A DNA stretch of 64,000 nt from Flammeovirga agarivorans (GCF_012641475.1 NZ_JABAIL010000004.1:186001-250000), one strand, 5' to 3'. Positions 26,096-36,002 are shown, counted from the stretch's first letter. Program-made: numbers and translations. Notes: generated by a model not told the origin, from the sequence alone.

Positions 26096-28276
26096 CTAAG
26101 GATTAATTTGGAAACCGATTACTAAAATGTCATCGATTTGATTTTCTTTTTTTCCTTCACCTTCCATCCATCGGTTTAAGAATTGGTTAAGTGAAAGTAA
26201 CTGTTTGTCGAAAGGAAGTTTAGATAACATAAATAAAAGCTCTCTGAACTTTTTTCTGCCGATTTTTCTATTCTGAGGTCCACCAAACTGATCTTGATAA
26301 CCATCAGACGCAATATAAAATGAAGTGGGAGCAGTAATTACTACTCGTTGAAGTTTGTATTTGAATTTCTCAATATCTGCTGCTCCAATACTCATTTTGT
26401 CTCCTTTAATCTGTAATAATCGATCATTAGCGATATAAATTAAAGGGTTTTTAGCACCAGCAAAGTTAAGAATAGAATTTCTTTTTTCGTAGACACAAAT
26501 GGCCAAGTCCATTCCGTCCTTTAACTTTCTTGTTCCTTCATCTTTTTCATGAAGTTCGCCGATAATTGCTTTATTTAAACGGTCAAGTATTTTGTTGGGC
26601 ATCCATACCTTATCAGTGACTACAATCTTTTTAAAAAGACGCTCTCCAATCATAGACATGAATGCACCTGGAACACCATGACCTGTACAATCTATTGCGG
26701 CTATAAATATATGCTTATCTGTTTCATGATGCCAATAAAAATCACCAGATACAATATCTTTTGGTCTAAAAAGGACAAATGAGTCTTCGAATGAATGTTT
26801 TATGCTTTTATCTGAGGGTAAAATAGCTTGCTGAATTCTTTGAGCATAATTGATACTTGCAGTTATTTTCTCATTTTTTGTTGAAAGTTGTTTTTTCTGT
26901 AATTCAATTTCAGAGTTTTGTGATACTAATGTTTGGTTCATGCTTTGAATCTCACCGTAAGCAGATTCAATTTTACGCGTATATCGGTCTGCTTCAGAAG
27001 ACATTTTTTCCATTTGACGAGTTCTTTCTTTAACTCTTCTTTCTAATGTCTTTCTATCATTTTCTTGTTGCTTAAATAAATTTGCTTGAACGATTTCTGT
27101 TTCCCTCTGTATAATTTTAAATTTATCACTTAAGGCAAGAGAAAGTAAAGTGATCTCTAAAATCACTCCAATACTCAAAGCATTGTCCGTTATGAAATTT
27201 AGAGGTAAAATGCCCATAAGAGCTAAATTGTGAGTAAATATTCCTAATGAGAATACTGCCCATGCCATGATAAAAAATCGAGCAAACTTATTTCCTTTAT
27301 TATAAATTACTATTCCGGATGTGATCAGAACTATGGCATTTAAGGTAGATACTTTATTCATGGTGCCCATTACCGTTTCATAGGTGCCAAATAAAGAGAA
27401 TATTCCTAATAGTATACCGAATGACATCATTACTAAAAGAGCATAATACATAGGTTTCGAATATATTTTTGCTTTAAGAAAGGATAGTGTAAATACCGTT
27501 GATGTGGTAATCCAAAAACTGATTGCAATAGGGATATTCACTTTTTGCATGAAAATACTCCATGGATGTAAGTATTGAAAACTATGACCTGTTTCACTAC
27601 TGAAGAAAAATAGATTGCCGAAAATAGGAAAGATGTATAACAGATAATTGATGTCCTTTAATGAAAAGAATATCATTAAGTTATAGATAATCATAATCAG
27701 AATAATCCCAAAGTATAAACCAAATAGCATCTCGGATAACATACTACTCTCCAAGAATGAATCAGAAGTATGAAACTTTAGAGGCAAATACATTGCATTT
27801 AATGACTTGGCATTGATATATAGTTGGTATTTGGTTTTCGGTTTTAAGTCTAATGGGATAATAAAATTCCTGTGTTCAATAATTCTTGAATTAAAAGGAA
27901 ATAGATCACCCATCTCCCAAGAAATAAAGTTATTTTTCCCTTCTTCGATCAGGTATATTTTTAGGTAATCCAAGCTAGGATTATCAATTTCAAAGTACCA
28001 TGATTGAGCATGGTTAATATCATGATCAATAGGGATATTAATCCAAACCTGTTTATCTGTAAAACCTAAATTTAAAGTCTCATTATAGTTGCTAAAAAGA
28101 TTGTGCTTTCTTCTGATATCATTAATTGTGTAGATAGAATCTGTTTGGAAATATTTTCCAGAAGAATTGGGTTCTATTTCTTCAGTTAGTTCATCCAAAA
28201 GTAGTCTTTGATTTTGGGCATGAATCATAGAAGAAATAAGCAAGAAAATAGTTGTATAGGTTATAAGTATTTTCAT
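26096..28276 (-). CDS. 7TMR-DISM sensor with SpoIIE-type PP2C phosphatase
   Basis: A 726-aa membrane signalling protein. Signal peptide to about 21, an extracytoplasmic 7TMR-DISM extracellular sensory domain (about 40-170), seven membrane helices (about 180-380, 7TM-DISM), a coiled coil (about 385-480, RRVKERTRQMEKMSSEADR) and a C-terminal SpoIIE phosphatase (about 495-726) with DIVSGDFYWH, AAIDCTGHGVPGAFMS metal-binding segments, FAGAKNPLIYI and YIASDGYQDQ. Such proteins sense an extracellular ligand and dephosphorylate a Ser/Thr target, often an anti-anti-sigma factor; no such partner is in the window. It heads an operon with the hydrolase and is divergent from a caspase-family gene, with 224 bp between start codons. 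Confidence 0.9.
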   Translation of the reverse strand: MKILITYTTIFLLISSMIHAQNQRLLLDELTEEIEPNSSGKYFQTDSIYTINDIRRKHNLFSNYNETLNLGFTDKQVWINIPIDHDINHAQSWYFEIDNPSLDYLKIYLIEEGKNNFISWEMGDLFPFNSRIIEHRNFIIPLDLKPKTKYQLYINAKSLNAMYLPLKFHTSDSFLESSMLSEMLFGLYFGIILIMIIYNLMIFFSLKDINYLLYIFPIFGNLFFFSSETGHSFQYLHPWSIFMQKVNIPIAISFWITTSTVFTLSFLKAKIYSKPMYYALLVMMSFGILLGIFSLFGTYETVMGTMNKVSTLNAIVLITSGIVIYNKGNKFARFFIMAWAVFSLGIFTHNLALMGILPLNFITDNALSIGVILEITLLSLALSDKFKIIQRETEIVQANLFKQQENDRKTLERRVKERTRQMEKMSSEADRYTRKIESAYGEIQSMNQTLVSQNSEIELQKKQLSTKNEKITASINYAQRIQQAILPSDKSIKHSFEDSFVLFRPKDIVSGDFYWHHETDKHIFIAAIDCTGHGVPGAFMSMIGERLFKKIVVTDKVWMPNKILDRLNKAIIGELHEKDEGTRKLKDGMDLAICVYEKRNSILNFAGAKNPLIYIANDRLLQIKGDKMSIGAADIEKFKYKLQRVVITAPTSFYIASDGYQDQFGGPQNRKIGRKKFRELLFMLSKLPFDKQLLSLNQFLNRWMEGEGKKENQIDDILVIGFQINP

Positions 28277-28500
28277 GAAAAAAAGTAATAGTTGTGTTAG
28301 TATACGAAAAGGTTGTATCTTTATATATAGATATTATCTATACAATTAGTATGTAAATAACGTTCCCAATGTATATTTCTATATAATTATAACATATTTA
28401 TTCTACATTAGAAACATTCCATCGCGTAGATCGTATCTTACATTACATAATAATCAAACTAGATTAATATTCCTGTTTTGTTGGGTTTTAACTCTTGAAA

Positions 28501-30705
28501 ATGAAATTTTTAGTACCCTTTTTTCTCTTTTGTTCTTTATTCACTTCTAGCTTATTTGCTGTAGAAAAACATGCCCTAATTATTGGTATTGATAGCTATA
28601 TGGACTCTAATAAAGCAAGGTTTGCTGAGTGGCAAAATCTTGATGGAGCCGTAAATGATGCTACTTCAATCTATAATATTTTGAAAGCTAAGTATGGGTT
28701 CTCATCAAAGAACATGAAGCTTTTGACTTCAGAAAAGTCAACGACAAAAAAGTCCATACAAAAGAATTTTGATGCTCTAATCAAAAAGGTTGCAAAAGGA
28801 GATCAAGTATTCGTTTATTATGCAGGACATGGAGCTCAGATCTCCAATTCTAAATTCTATGAAGCGGATAAGAAACACGAGGCGATTGTTCCTTCAGATG
28901 TTTTAAGAACAGGAGAGTATTTACTGGATGTTGAAATAAATAATTACTTGTATCAAGTAACTCAGAAAGGAGGAGAATTAGTTGTTGTCTTCGATAATTG
29001 CTTCTCAGGATCTGGAACAAGAGGAAAAATTGATATTGAAGAGTTAAAATCAAGATATGTTCCTGTTGATGATATAGATGTAAATCAAGAGTTTCCATTA
29101 AGTAAATCAATTGTTGACGAAGGAGCGTTGGTAGTTTCTGCAGCTCAGGATTATCAATTGGCGAAAGAATACAAAGACAGTAGAGGACAGTCTCATGGTG
29201 TTTTTACTTACTCTTTAATGAAAGCACTACAGATGAGTAGTGTACATGAATCTGCCGACGATATCTTTAAAAGAGTTAATTCTATTATTTTATATAACTC
29301 AGTACCTAGGCAAGACCCTGTAGTGGAAGCTACTGAAGAGAGGTTAAGTCGTCCATTATTTGGGAAGGTTGCTGATGCAAAACAAGGAGTACATGTAGCT
29401 GTTATAGATGCAGAAGCTAAATTTAAAATAACGCTAGATGGAGGTGCTGCTATCGGTCTGGTTCCGGGAGCGGAGTTAACTTATGGTGAAGATGAGATTG
29501 TAGTCAAAGTTACTCGCTTGTTCGGAGTGAACGGTTGTTATGGAGAAATCATAAAAGGTGAAAATAAATTAGAAGAAGGTTATTTATTGAAGGTGACGAA
29601 GTGGGCTCCATTTAGTCCAAATCGTTTAAAAGTTACGATGACCGATATTGGAATTACTACGATAGAAGAACAAGGTTTGAAGGAATTGGCTGTTTACCTT
29701 AATGATGAGGGAATAATGGCGTACTCACCTTTGGATGCTAAAGTAGGAATGATTATTCATAAAAATGGAAAAAATTATGAAGCTATATTCAACGGAAGAA
29801 ATCCGGTTTCTTTAGGTAGTAAAGTTCCTTCAATTTCAAAAATCGAATCACTAAAAAAGAAAGATTTGGAAGCCGGAGAGTTAATCTATTTAGAAATTCC
29901 TCCAACAACAAAAGTTTTTCAATCTATTCAGGGTGATCTCAGTGCTCAACCAAAGGTAGAGCTAGTGAAAGAATCTGATGTCTATGATTATCGATTAATA
30001 GGTAGATATAATGAGAATAACCAACTAGAATATGCATGGTTGAGAGCTCATGCACATAATAACACGAACCATAATCCATTTCCAGATGAAACAATGTGGA
30101 AATCAGAAGATAAAGTTTATGTAATTTCTGATTTTGCTAAACGTTTGGGAAATATGAAAGGTTGGTTAGTGACAAACGTTCCTGCTAATGAAGCAAATTT
30201 CCCATACAAGTTTGGTTTACAGAAAGAATCGGATCAAATTTTAGTAAAAGAGGGAGCTTTAATAGAAGGAGAAAAGTATGGAATGGTGATTTATAAGGAT
30301 CCTAACCTATTTGAAAAATGGAATGGTAATGATCGCTATTTATATATCTTCCTTCTAGAAAGTAATGGTGAAATGACTCTTTTATTTCCAGCAAATGGTG
30401 TTGCAGTTGAAAACTTCACAGAACAAATTTGTCAGGATAAAAAAGGAAATTATAAAGATAAAATTGCTTTAAGTGATAGTGACCTTATTTCAATTGAACC
30501 ACCATTTACTACAGATAATATTTTGATGTTAAGTTCAAAAGCTATTATCACAGATACTTCAATTTTTGAACAAAAAGGAGTTTCGGAAAGAGGTGAACAG
30601 GCAGCATTAGATGATATCCTTAATGAAACAGGGAGAGGAAAGAAAAAAGACGCTGCCAATTGGTATTTAGAAAGACACACTTACTTTGGTGAAGGCATTA
30701 AATAA
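28501..30705 (+). CDS. Secreted caspase-family (C14) protein with C-terminal DUF4384-like domain
   Basis: A 734-aa exported protein. I start at the ATG at 28501 (MKFLVPFFLF) rather than the TTG two codons earlier. Signal peptide to about 20. The peptidase C14 domain spans about 22-285: HALIIGIDSY, LDGAVNDATS, VYYAGHGAQ with His110 and VVFDNCFSGSG with Cys167, so the His/Cys dyad is intact and it is probably an active metacaspase-like peptidase. The middle (about 290-560) is beta-rich and unassigned. About 570-690 (YLYIFLLESNGEMTLLFPA) resembles DUF4384, common in bacterial caspase-like proteins. Secretion points to the periplasm or outside. It is divergent from the sensor-phosphatase operon and ends at a terminator. 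Confidence 0.87.
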   Translation: MKFLVPFFLFCSLFTSSLFAVEKHALIIGIDSYMDSNKARFAEWQNLDGAVNDATSIYNILKAKYGFSSKNMKLLTSEKSTTKKSIQKNFDALIKKVAKGDQVFVYYAGHGAQISNSKFYEADKKHEAIVPSDVLRTGEYLLDVEINNYLYQVTQKGGELVVVFDNCFSGSGTRGKIDIEELKSRYVPVDDIDVNQEFPLSKSIVDEGALVVSAAQDYQLAKEYKDSRGQSHGVFTYSLMKALQMSSVHESADDIFKRVNSIILYNSVPRQDPVVEATEERLSRPLFGKVADAKQGVHVAVIDAEAKFKITLDGGAAIGLVPGAELTYGEDEIVVKVTRLFGVNGCYGEIIKGENKLEEGYLLKVTKWAPFSPNRLKVTMTDIGITTIEEQGLKELAVYLNDEGIMAYSPLDAKVGMIIHKNGKNYEAIFNGRNPVSLGSKVPSISKIESLKKKDLEAGELIYLEIPPTTKVFQSIQGDLSAQPKVELVKESDVYDYRLIGRYNENNQLEYAWLRAHAHNNTNHNPFPDETMWKSEDKVYVISDFAKRLGNMKGWLVTNVPANEANFPYKFGLQKESDQILVKEGALIEGEKYGMVIYKDPNLFEKWNGNDRYLYIFLLESNGEMTLLFPANGVAVENFTEQICQDKKGNYKDKIALSDSDLISIEPPFTTDNILMLSSKAIITDTSIFEQKGVSERGEQAALDDILNETGRGKKKDAANWYLERHTYFGEGIK

Positions 30706-30723
30706 GACTTTATATAAAAAAAT

Positions 30724-30761
30724 AAAAAAGCCAGCTTTAAGATCTTAAAGCTGGCTTTTTT
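30724..30761. terminator. Bidirectional terminator, perfect 38-bp palindrome
   Basis: AAAAAAGCCAGCTTTAAGA is followed directly by its exact reverse complement. It serves the caspase gene (+) and the esterase operon end (-). Confidence 0.9.
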
Positions 30762-30762
30762 A

Positions 30763-31497
30763 TTAGTGAACAAAATAGTTACCAATAAAATGTGGTAACA
30801 TCTGTCTCCAGGTAGGCCAGTCATGATGGATATCATGTCCCCAAACCTCTAAATTATTGTGTACTTCCTTTGCATTGAGTACATGTGATAACTCAATAGC
30901 TGCTGAAGGCTTCTCAAAGTTACCTTGCCCAGTGGCAAGTACGATTTGTTTATTCTTTAATTGATTGATGATATTATGATCATGCCATCCCGGAAGATAA
31001 CTTAACGGTGAATTAAAGAAAGTAAGATCATCAGAATACCCTTTAGTATAAGAATGCAATTGATAATCTCCAGACATTGCGATCAATCCCCAAAATAAAT
31101 CAGGACGTTTAAAGAAAATATTTGCCGAATGAAGAGCTCCAAATGACGCTCCAGATAGAATAATAGGAGTATGACCACCACAATCGTTAAAAATGTAAGG
31201 AACTACCTCATCATATATGTAATGATTAAATGTTTCCTGACGTTCGGCTTTATGTCTTGGATGCATCTGATTATTCATCCAAGATTCAGTATTAATACTG
31301 TTGATGGAGTAAACTTTTAATTTACCGGCATCAATAAAAGGTCTTAAAGATTCGATCAATTGGAATCTTTCATATTCTAAATAATCTGCAGCTGCAGTTG
31401 GGAAAAGTAATAACGCAGGTCCATAATGACCATAGGTTACAATATCCATCCATTTATTCAGTCTTGGGCTATGCCAACCTGCAATGTGACGTCTCAT
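30763..31497 (-). CDS. Esterase D-like alpha/beta-hydrolase
   Basis: A 244-aa cytosolic protein of the putative esterase family. Visible: PALLLFPTAAADYLEYE near the N terminus, nucleophile elbow ILSGASFGALHSA (Ser in GASFG), and a C-terminal HDIHHDWPTWRQMLPHFI with the catalytic His. It resembles a single copy of the domain duplicated in 34341-36002. It is last in a run of four minus-strand genes (tandem esterase, M17 peptidase, ATP-grasp, this), 60 bp after the ATP-grasp gene, with a small hairpin (31524-31541) in that gap. By context it would hydrolyse an ester, thioester or amide of the product made by the neighbouring ligases. Confidence 0.8.
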   Translation of the reverse strand: MRRHIAGWHSPRLNKWMDIVTYGHYGPALLLFPTAAADYLEYERFQLIESLRPFIDAGKLKVYSINSINTESWMNNQMHPRHKAERQETFNHYIYDEVVPYIFNDCGGHTPIILSGASFGALHSANIFFKRPDLFWGLIAMSGDYQLHSYTKGYSDDLTFFNSPLSYLPGWHDHNIINQLKNKQIVLATGQGNFEKPSAAIELSHVLNAKEVHNNLEVWGHDIHHDWPTWRQMLPHFIGNYFVH

Positions 31498-31557
31498 CGT
31501 GAAATTTGTTTATATATGTATAGCCTTTCATAATTGAAAGGTGGGGTGATTATAAAT

Positions 31558-32781
31558 TTAGATGGCAGGCCTATCTCTTGTTGAAGGCATGGTTGCGAAA
31601 AAGTCTTGATAAAAACGAGAAGCATATTGCTCTAGTAATTCAATTACTCGATCTTGTTTCTTATGGTTAACCACAACACCTGCATGATGCTTTTTATTCA
31701 TTCTCCATACCACTTCATTTTCATTGTATGAATGAAGGTCTGGCCATTCTTGTTTTGCTAGAGAAACGATAATTCCAGAATATTCATTTTTTACTTTAGG
31801 TAATTTGTATTCTGTATCTGTAGCAACAGCATATTCAATCTTAGCCCATTCTTTCCATAAATTGATATTTGAAGAGGCTTCTAGCATTTCTGCAATATTA
31901 GCTCCACCAACTCTAGATGCTGTTTCCAAAAATATAAATTTACCGGTAGCATGGTCTTTAATAAACTCAGAATGAGATGCCCCATGTTTCAAACCAAAAG
32001 TAGATAAAAGTTCTTTGTTTAGTTGTAGTAACTCTTTTGTTTCTTTTGCTCTATGTGATAATGTGTGAGTTCTGAAAACTCCTCCATCATGTGCAACTTC
32101 CATAGGAGTATTCATATATCGGTGTGCTCTTGTAAAGATTACTTCACCATTTAATGATAAACTATCTACATGATATACATCTCCAGGTCTAAAAGCTTCT
32201 GCTAGAAACTCGTCTCTTTCATCACCCAAGCTATGCACATGATTCCAGAATTCATCTCTAGTATTCACCTTTTTGATACCTGATGCAGATGCTTCTGATC
32301 TTGGTTTAATTAGCCAAGGTCCTTCCACTTCATCTAAATATTGATTGATTTCTTCATTACTAAAAAGAGCAGTAAACTTAGGGATGTCAATATTAGCATC
32401 TTGTGCTTTTAAACGCATTCCTAGTTTATCTCTAAAGTGACGAACGGTTGTTTGACCCATTCCACCAATTCTGAAATGCTCTCTTAAATAAGCAGCTTTC
32501 TCAACATCAAAATCATCTAGTGCAACTATTACATCGAAAGGTTCTTCTCTAAATTTATAGGCTAAACCTTTGATTACATGTTCATAGTTCCAGTCAGCAG
32601 GAGATTGACCACAATAGATCATTTCATCAATAGCTTCATGTGGCCAAGGTTGATGCTCTAGATCTTTTACCGTAAGCAAAGTGACTTTTGCTCCTGTGTC
32701 TTTTGCACCTCTTAAAAAGTCTTCTCCTTTAAAGTAGCACGATACACATAAAATCGACAATGGTCTGTTCGAATTTTTCAT
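31558..32781 (-). CDS. ATP-grasp carboxylate ligase
   Basis: A 407-aa cytosolic ATP-dependent ligase that would activate a carboxylate as acyl phosphate and join it to an amine. An N-terminal Rossmann-like part (1-100, VIVALDDFDVEKAAYLREH) is followed by the ATP-grasp fold: KLGMRLKAQDANIDIPKFT, ATP-binding GPWLIKPRSEASASGIKKV and Mg-binding HSEFIKDHATGKFIFLETASR. The overall form recalls carbamoyl-phosphate-synthase-like and dipeptide-type ligases. A terminator-like hairpin separates it from the upstream aminopeptidase gene. No carrier or NRPS genes are near, so a free small-molecule or dipeptide product is more likely than assembly-line chemistry. Confidence 0.85.
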   Translation of the reverse strand: MKNSNRPLSILCVSCYFKGEDFLRGAKDTGAKVTLLTVKDLEHQPWPHEAIDEMIYCGQSPADWNYEHVIKGLAYKFREEPFDVIVALDDFDVEKAAYLREHFRIGGMGQTTVRHFRDKLGMRLKAQDANIDIPKFTALFSNEEINQYLDEVEGPWLIKPRSEASASGIKKVNTRDEFWNHVHSLGDERDEFLAEAFRPGDVYHVDSLSLNGEVIFTRAHRYMNTPMEVAHDGGVFRTHTLSHRAKETKELLQLNKELLSTFGLKHGASHSEFIKDHATGKFIFLETASRVGGANIAEMLEASSNINLWKEWAKIEYAVATDTEYKLPKVKNEYSGIIVSLAKQEWPDLHSYNENEVVWRMNKKHHAGVVVNHKKQDRVIELLEQYASRFYQDFFATMPSTRDRPAI

Positions 32782-32820
32782 TGTATGGGTTTGTCGTTAA
32801 GTTTAGGTTTATATGAGAAA

Positions 32821-32851
32821 ATGATAGGAGGTAGGTAAGACCTCCTATCAT
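32821..32851 (-). terminator. Hairpin between the aminopeptidase and ATP-grasp genes
   Basis: Perfect 12-bp arms (32821-32832 with 32840-32851), 7-nt loop. Read on the minus strand it is followed by TTTTCTC. It would reduce transcription from the peptidase into the ATP-grasp gene. Confidence 0.7.
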
Positions 32852-32857
32852 TAATTA

Positions 32858-34306
32858 TTATTGATTGTTTTTTATGACTTGTTTGGCGAACTCCATTAAT
32901 AAATGGACTCCATAACCAGTGGCATTTCTATCTTTTCCGTAACCATTTGCTCCAAAAGCTACACCTGCAATATCCAAATGTGCCCATTTTGTTTTTTCAG
33001 GAACAAATGCTTGGATAAATTTTGCCGCAGTAATAGCTCCAGCGGCAGGGTAACCAGGATAGTTTTTTACATCTGCAATATCAGATTGAATACCTTTCGC
33101 ATATTCATCCCAAAGTGGAAGTTGCCATACTTTTTCATCGGAAACATCACTTGCTTTTGTAATTAGCTCAGCAGTCTCGTCATTATTACTAAATAATGCT
33201 CCAGCTTCATAACCAAGTGTCATTACTGAAGATCCTGTGAGAGTAGCTATATCAACTATATGCTCAAAGTTTTTCATTTTTGAGGCAAATGAAACTCCGT
33301 CAGCTAAACAAAGTCTACCTTCTGCGTCTGTATCGATGATTTCTATAGTTTTCCCTGAATGAGATTGAATGATATCTCCAGGCTTTACTGAGGAGCCATC
33401 TACCATATTATCAGTAGCAGGAATAAAACCGGTAACTGCAATCGGAAGTTTTAATGAGGCGATAGCAGCGATAGCACCTGCAACTGCAGCAGCTCCACCC
33501 ATATCACATTTCATCCAATGCATATTTTGTGACCCTTTAATAGATACTCCACCGGTATCGAAAGTGACACCTTTCCCTACAAACGCAATATTTGCGATTG
33601 GTTTTTTAGGTGTATATTCAAGGATAGAAAAAGAAGGTAAATTACTACTTCCAGCATTAACAGCTAATACAGCATGAAGCCCTAAAGTTTTCAGCCCTTC
33701 TCTAGATCTAAAAGTGGTGGCATCAAAGCCAAAGTCATTAGATTTAGCTTCAATTTCATCAGCAAAACCCTGAGGGTCAATGATATTTGATGGAGTGTCT
33801 ACCAAATACATGGTCCACATTTTCGCTTCTGCAACTTTCTTAGCATCCTCAATTGCTAGAATAATTTTCCCTTTATTTTTCTTAGGAATATCTAAATGTA
33901 TATCCACCTGAGGGGCGATACCTTTAAGCATATAATGACCCAATAAAATACCCGAAATAATAGGGTCGATAATCTTATGGAGCTTATGTGTTAAGCAATG
34001 TAAGTCTATGATATAGGCCTTACCCATTTTGTCTTTGCTTTTGAAGACATGACTTCTTACTGCATCTTCAATCTTTTTAAATGATTTTGTATCACCTAAT
34101 CCAAGAAGAGTAACTTTTTGATCTTTTCTTCTTAATACGATTGATTCACCAAGTTCTGCTTTGAAATCGTTGGTCAGAATGGCTTTGGTAATTTTCCATT
34201 CTTTGGCGATTTCATCAACATTTTCTTCCCAATCTTGCTTGGTATAGAGTTGGAGTCTTGGCATCTCCCAAGAAACAACAGAATCAATTAAAATGTTTGT
34301 TGACAT
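32858..34306 (-). CDS. Leucyl aminopeptidase, M17 family
   Basis: A 482-aa cytosolic metallo-aminopeptidase. I start at 34306 (MSTNILIDSV); the longer frame to 34465 runs into the upstream esterase gene. Catalytic region: GKGVTFDTGGVSIKGS (Lys and first Asp), MKCDMGGAAAVAGA (Asp), and IIDTDAEGRLCLADG (Asp, Glu, Arg), where most relatives read NTDAEGRL. The metal ligands are all kept. The N-terminal ~160 residues are the usual variable M17 macrodomain-like part. It starts 34 bp after the tandem esterase stop and they are probably cotranscribed. Here it may trim or recycle peptides made by the nearby ligases. Confidence 0.92.
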   Translation of the reverse strand: MSTNILIDSVVSWEMPRLQLYTKQDWEENVDEIAKEWKITKAILTNDFKAELGESIVLRRKDQKVTLLGLGDTKSFKKIEDAVRSHVFKSKDKMGKAYIIDLHCLTHKLHKIIDPIISGILLGHYMLKGIAPQVDIHLDIPKKNKGKIILAIEDAKKVAEAKMWTMYLVDTPSNIIDPQGFADEIEAKSNDFGFDATTFRSREGLKTLGLHAVLAVNAGSSNLPSFSILEYTPKKPIANIAFVGKGVTFDTGGVSIKGSQNMHWMKCDMGGAAAVAGAIAAIASLKLPIAVTGFIPATDNMVDGSSVKPGDIIQSHSGKTIEIIDTDAEGRLCLADGVSFASKMKNFEHIVDIATLTGSSVMTLGYEAGALFSNNDETAELITKASDVSDEKVWQLPLWDEYAKGIQSDIADVKNYPGYPAAGAITAAKFIQAFVPEKTKWAHLDIAGVAFGANGYGKDRNATGYGVHLLMEFAKQVIKNNQ

Positions 34307-34340
34307 AACAGTAATAAAGTTTGGATATAAATTTATCTTT

Positions 34341-36002
34341 TTACGATTCAAAAAACAGTTTTTGCATCGCCTTTGGAAACTCTTTGCCCCAGGCAGCTTC
34401 AGAATGATCTGCTTCTTGGCAAATAGAAAAAGGCAGGTTATTTTTAGAGAAACCTCTTTCGACAAGAATCTCTCTTAATAGGTTAATTTCATCAATTAAG
34501 TTTTCACTTTCTTGTCCACCTGAATAAAAATAGATATCAGAAGGATAAGAAGGGGTAACTCTTTGTGCAAAACTATAAATGTTCTTGGAATACCACAACG
34601 ATGGAGAGAAAATCATGTATTTCTTGAATGATTCAGGTCTATATAATCCTGAAAATAAGGAAACAAGACCTCCCATAGAGCTTCCACCTATACCACTAAA
34701 CTCTCTTCCTTGTTTAGAAGGGAAGTTTCTATTGATATAAGGTACTAATGTATCGATAATGAAATTGATGTATTTTTTTGCTCCTCCACTTTGCTTTTTA
34801 TCAAGTTCAAAAGGGGAGAACTCTTTTATTCTTTCTTCTTCACCATGATCGATGGCAATAACCATCATTTTCTGATCATTTTTTATCATTTCTGATAAAC
34901 TTTGATGAATACCCCACATTCCATAAGGTGCATTTTTATCAAAAAGGTTTTGAGCATCATGGAGATACATTACAGGATATCGCTCTTTATAAGATTCCCA
35001 ACCTTTGGGTAGCAATGCCCAAACAGCTCTCTTTTTTCCTAATTGAGGAATATCAAATCGATCACTTATTTTGATGATATCCACTTCCGGAGCCTCTGCC
35101 AAAGCATTGAGCTGAAACCATGAAGTATGCCTCCGACGAGCTAATTTCTGTTGTGAAGAAATTTCTACTTTATGGCTTTTGTCAAATAACCAAGTTAGAA
35201 AGCTAGGAAGAACTGCCGACCAGGTATAGAAGTTATGTTCACCCTCATTTATTTCGACATAGGTAATATCACTGTCTTCATTGTATCCGATACTCTTAAG
35301 ATCTCTAATGATATCCAAAGTGTCATCAATAGAATCGATAATTCCATTGTTATTTCTATCGGATGTTTCGTCATGAGTACCTGTTTGCAACCAGAATTTC
35401 ATTCCTTCTCTTTTTGAAGAATTCTGAATTGTTCTGTGCATAATACGGTCAATATCATCATTATATTCTCCTTCTGCAGGTTTGTCTCTCCACCAGAAAG
35501 ATCCCGAAAATACACCCACTTTAGAGAAATGGTTTGGATAATGCCATGCTATATCTAAAGCAGATAATCCACCTAAAGAAAAACCTGCAAATGAAACTCC
35601 TTGCGGATTCGTCGTTATGTTATGCTCTTTTCTGATAAACGAAATCAATTCCTCAACAACAAATCTTGAGTAGGGCTCTGCCTTGTCACCACGGTTCATA
35701 TAATCGGCAGCATCAATACACCCATATTCATCAATTCTGCTAGGACTACAGTGAATACCAATGACTACCATTGGCCCAATCATTTTGAGGTCGTACAGAT
35801 AGTTAAGTGTAGATAACATTCCTACAGCTTCCATATCTTGTCCATCGTTAACAAATAGAGCCTTAAAAGGCTTTTCTCTATCTATTTTTGGGAGAAAAAT
35901 ACTCAGTTTTACCTCTCTTTGTAAGAAATGAGAATAGTAATACTGTTCTACCTCTTTATAGTATTGATCCGTTGTAATCTTGTTATAAGTGTCGTAACTC
36001 AT
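34341..36002 (-). CDS. Tandem two-domain esterase (esterase D/enterochelin-esterase-like)
   Basis: A 553-aa cytosolic protein without signal peptide, made of two alpha/beta-hydrolase domains. Domain 1 (about 1-275) has FVNDGQDMEAVG, SFAGFSLGGLSALDIA (nucleophile Ser) and EGEHNFYTWSAVLP (His). Domain 2 (about 290-553) has YPVMYLHDAQNLFDKNAPYG, GGSSMGGLVSLFSGLY (Ser) and EADHSEAAWGKEFP (His). Both carry complete-looking Ser and His sites. The domains are related to each other and to the product of 30763-31497, so a gene family of three hydrolase domains surrounds the ligases. It is divergent from the ATP-grasp/GCS2 operon across 300 bp. Confidence 0.85.
   Translation of the reverse strand: MSYDTYNKITTDQYYKEVEQYYYSHFLQREVKLSIFLPKIDREKPFKALFVNDGQDMEAVGMLSTLNYLYDLKMIGPMVVIGIHCSPSRIDEYGCIDAADYMNRGDKAEPYSRFVVEELISFIRKEHNITTNPQGVSFAGFSLGGLSALDIAWHYPNHFSKVGVFSGSFWWRDKPAEGEYNDDIDRIMHRTIQNSSKREGMKFWLQTGTHDETSDRNNNGIIDSIDDTLDIIRDLKSIGYNEDSDITYVEINEGEHNFYTWSAVLPSFLTWLFDKSHKVEISSQQKLARRRHTSWFQLNALAEAPEVDIIKISDRFDIPQLGKKRAVWALLPKGWESYKERYPVMYLHDAQNLFDKNAPYGMWGIHQSLSEMIKNDQKMMVIAIDHGEEERIKEFSPFELDKKQSGGAKKYINFIIDTLVPYINRNFPSKQGREFSGIGGSSMGGLVSLFSGLYRPESFKKYMIFSPSLWYSKNIYSFAQRVTPSYPSDIYFYSGGQESENLIDEINLLREILVERGFSKNNLPFSICQEADHSEAAWGKEFPKAMQKLFFES

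Noticed and set aside
33369-33677. Plus-strand ORF opposite the M17 catalytic region (and others at 32903, 37680, 43104, 45449, 58440, 61163)
   Set aside because: Antisense frames of well-identified genes, with composition set by the sense codons.
34307-34465. N-terminal extension of the M17 aminopeptidase
   Set aside because: It overlaps the end of the tandem esterase gene on the same strand and has no family similarity; the ATG at 34306 gives the usual N terminus.
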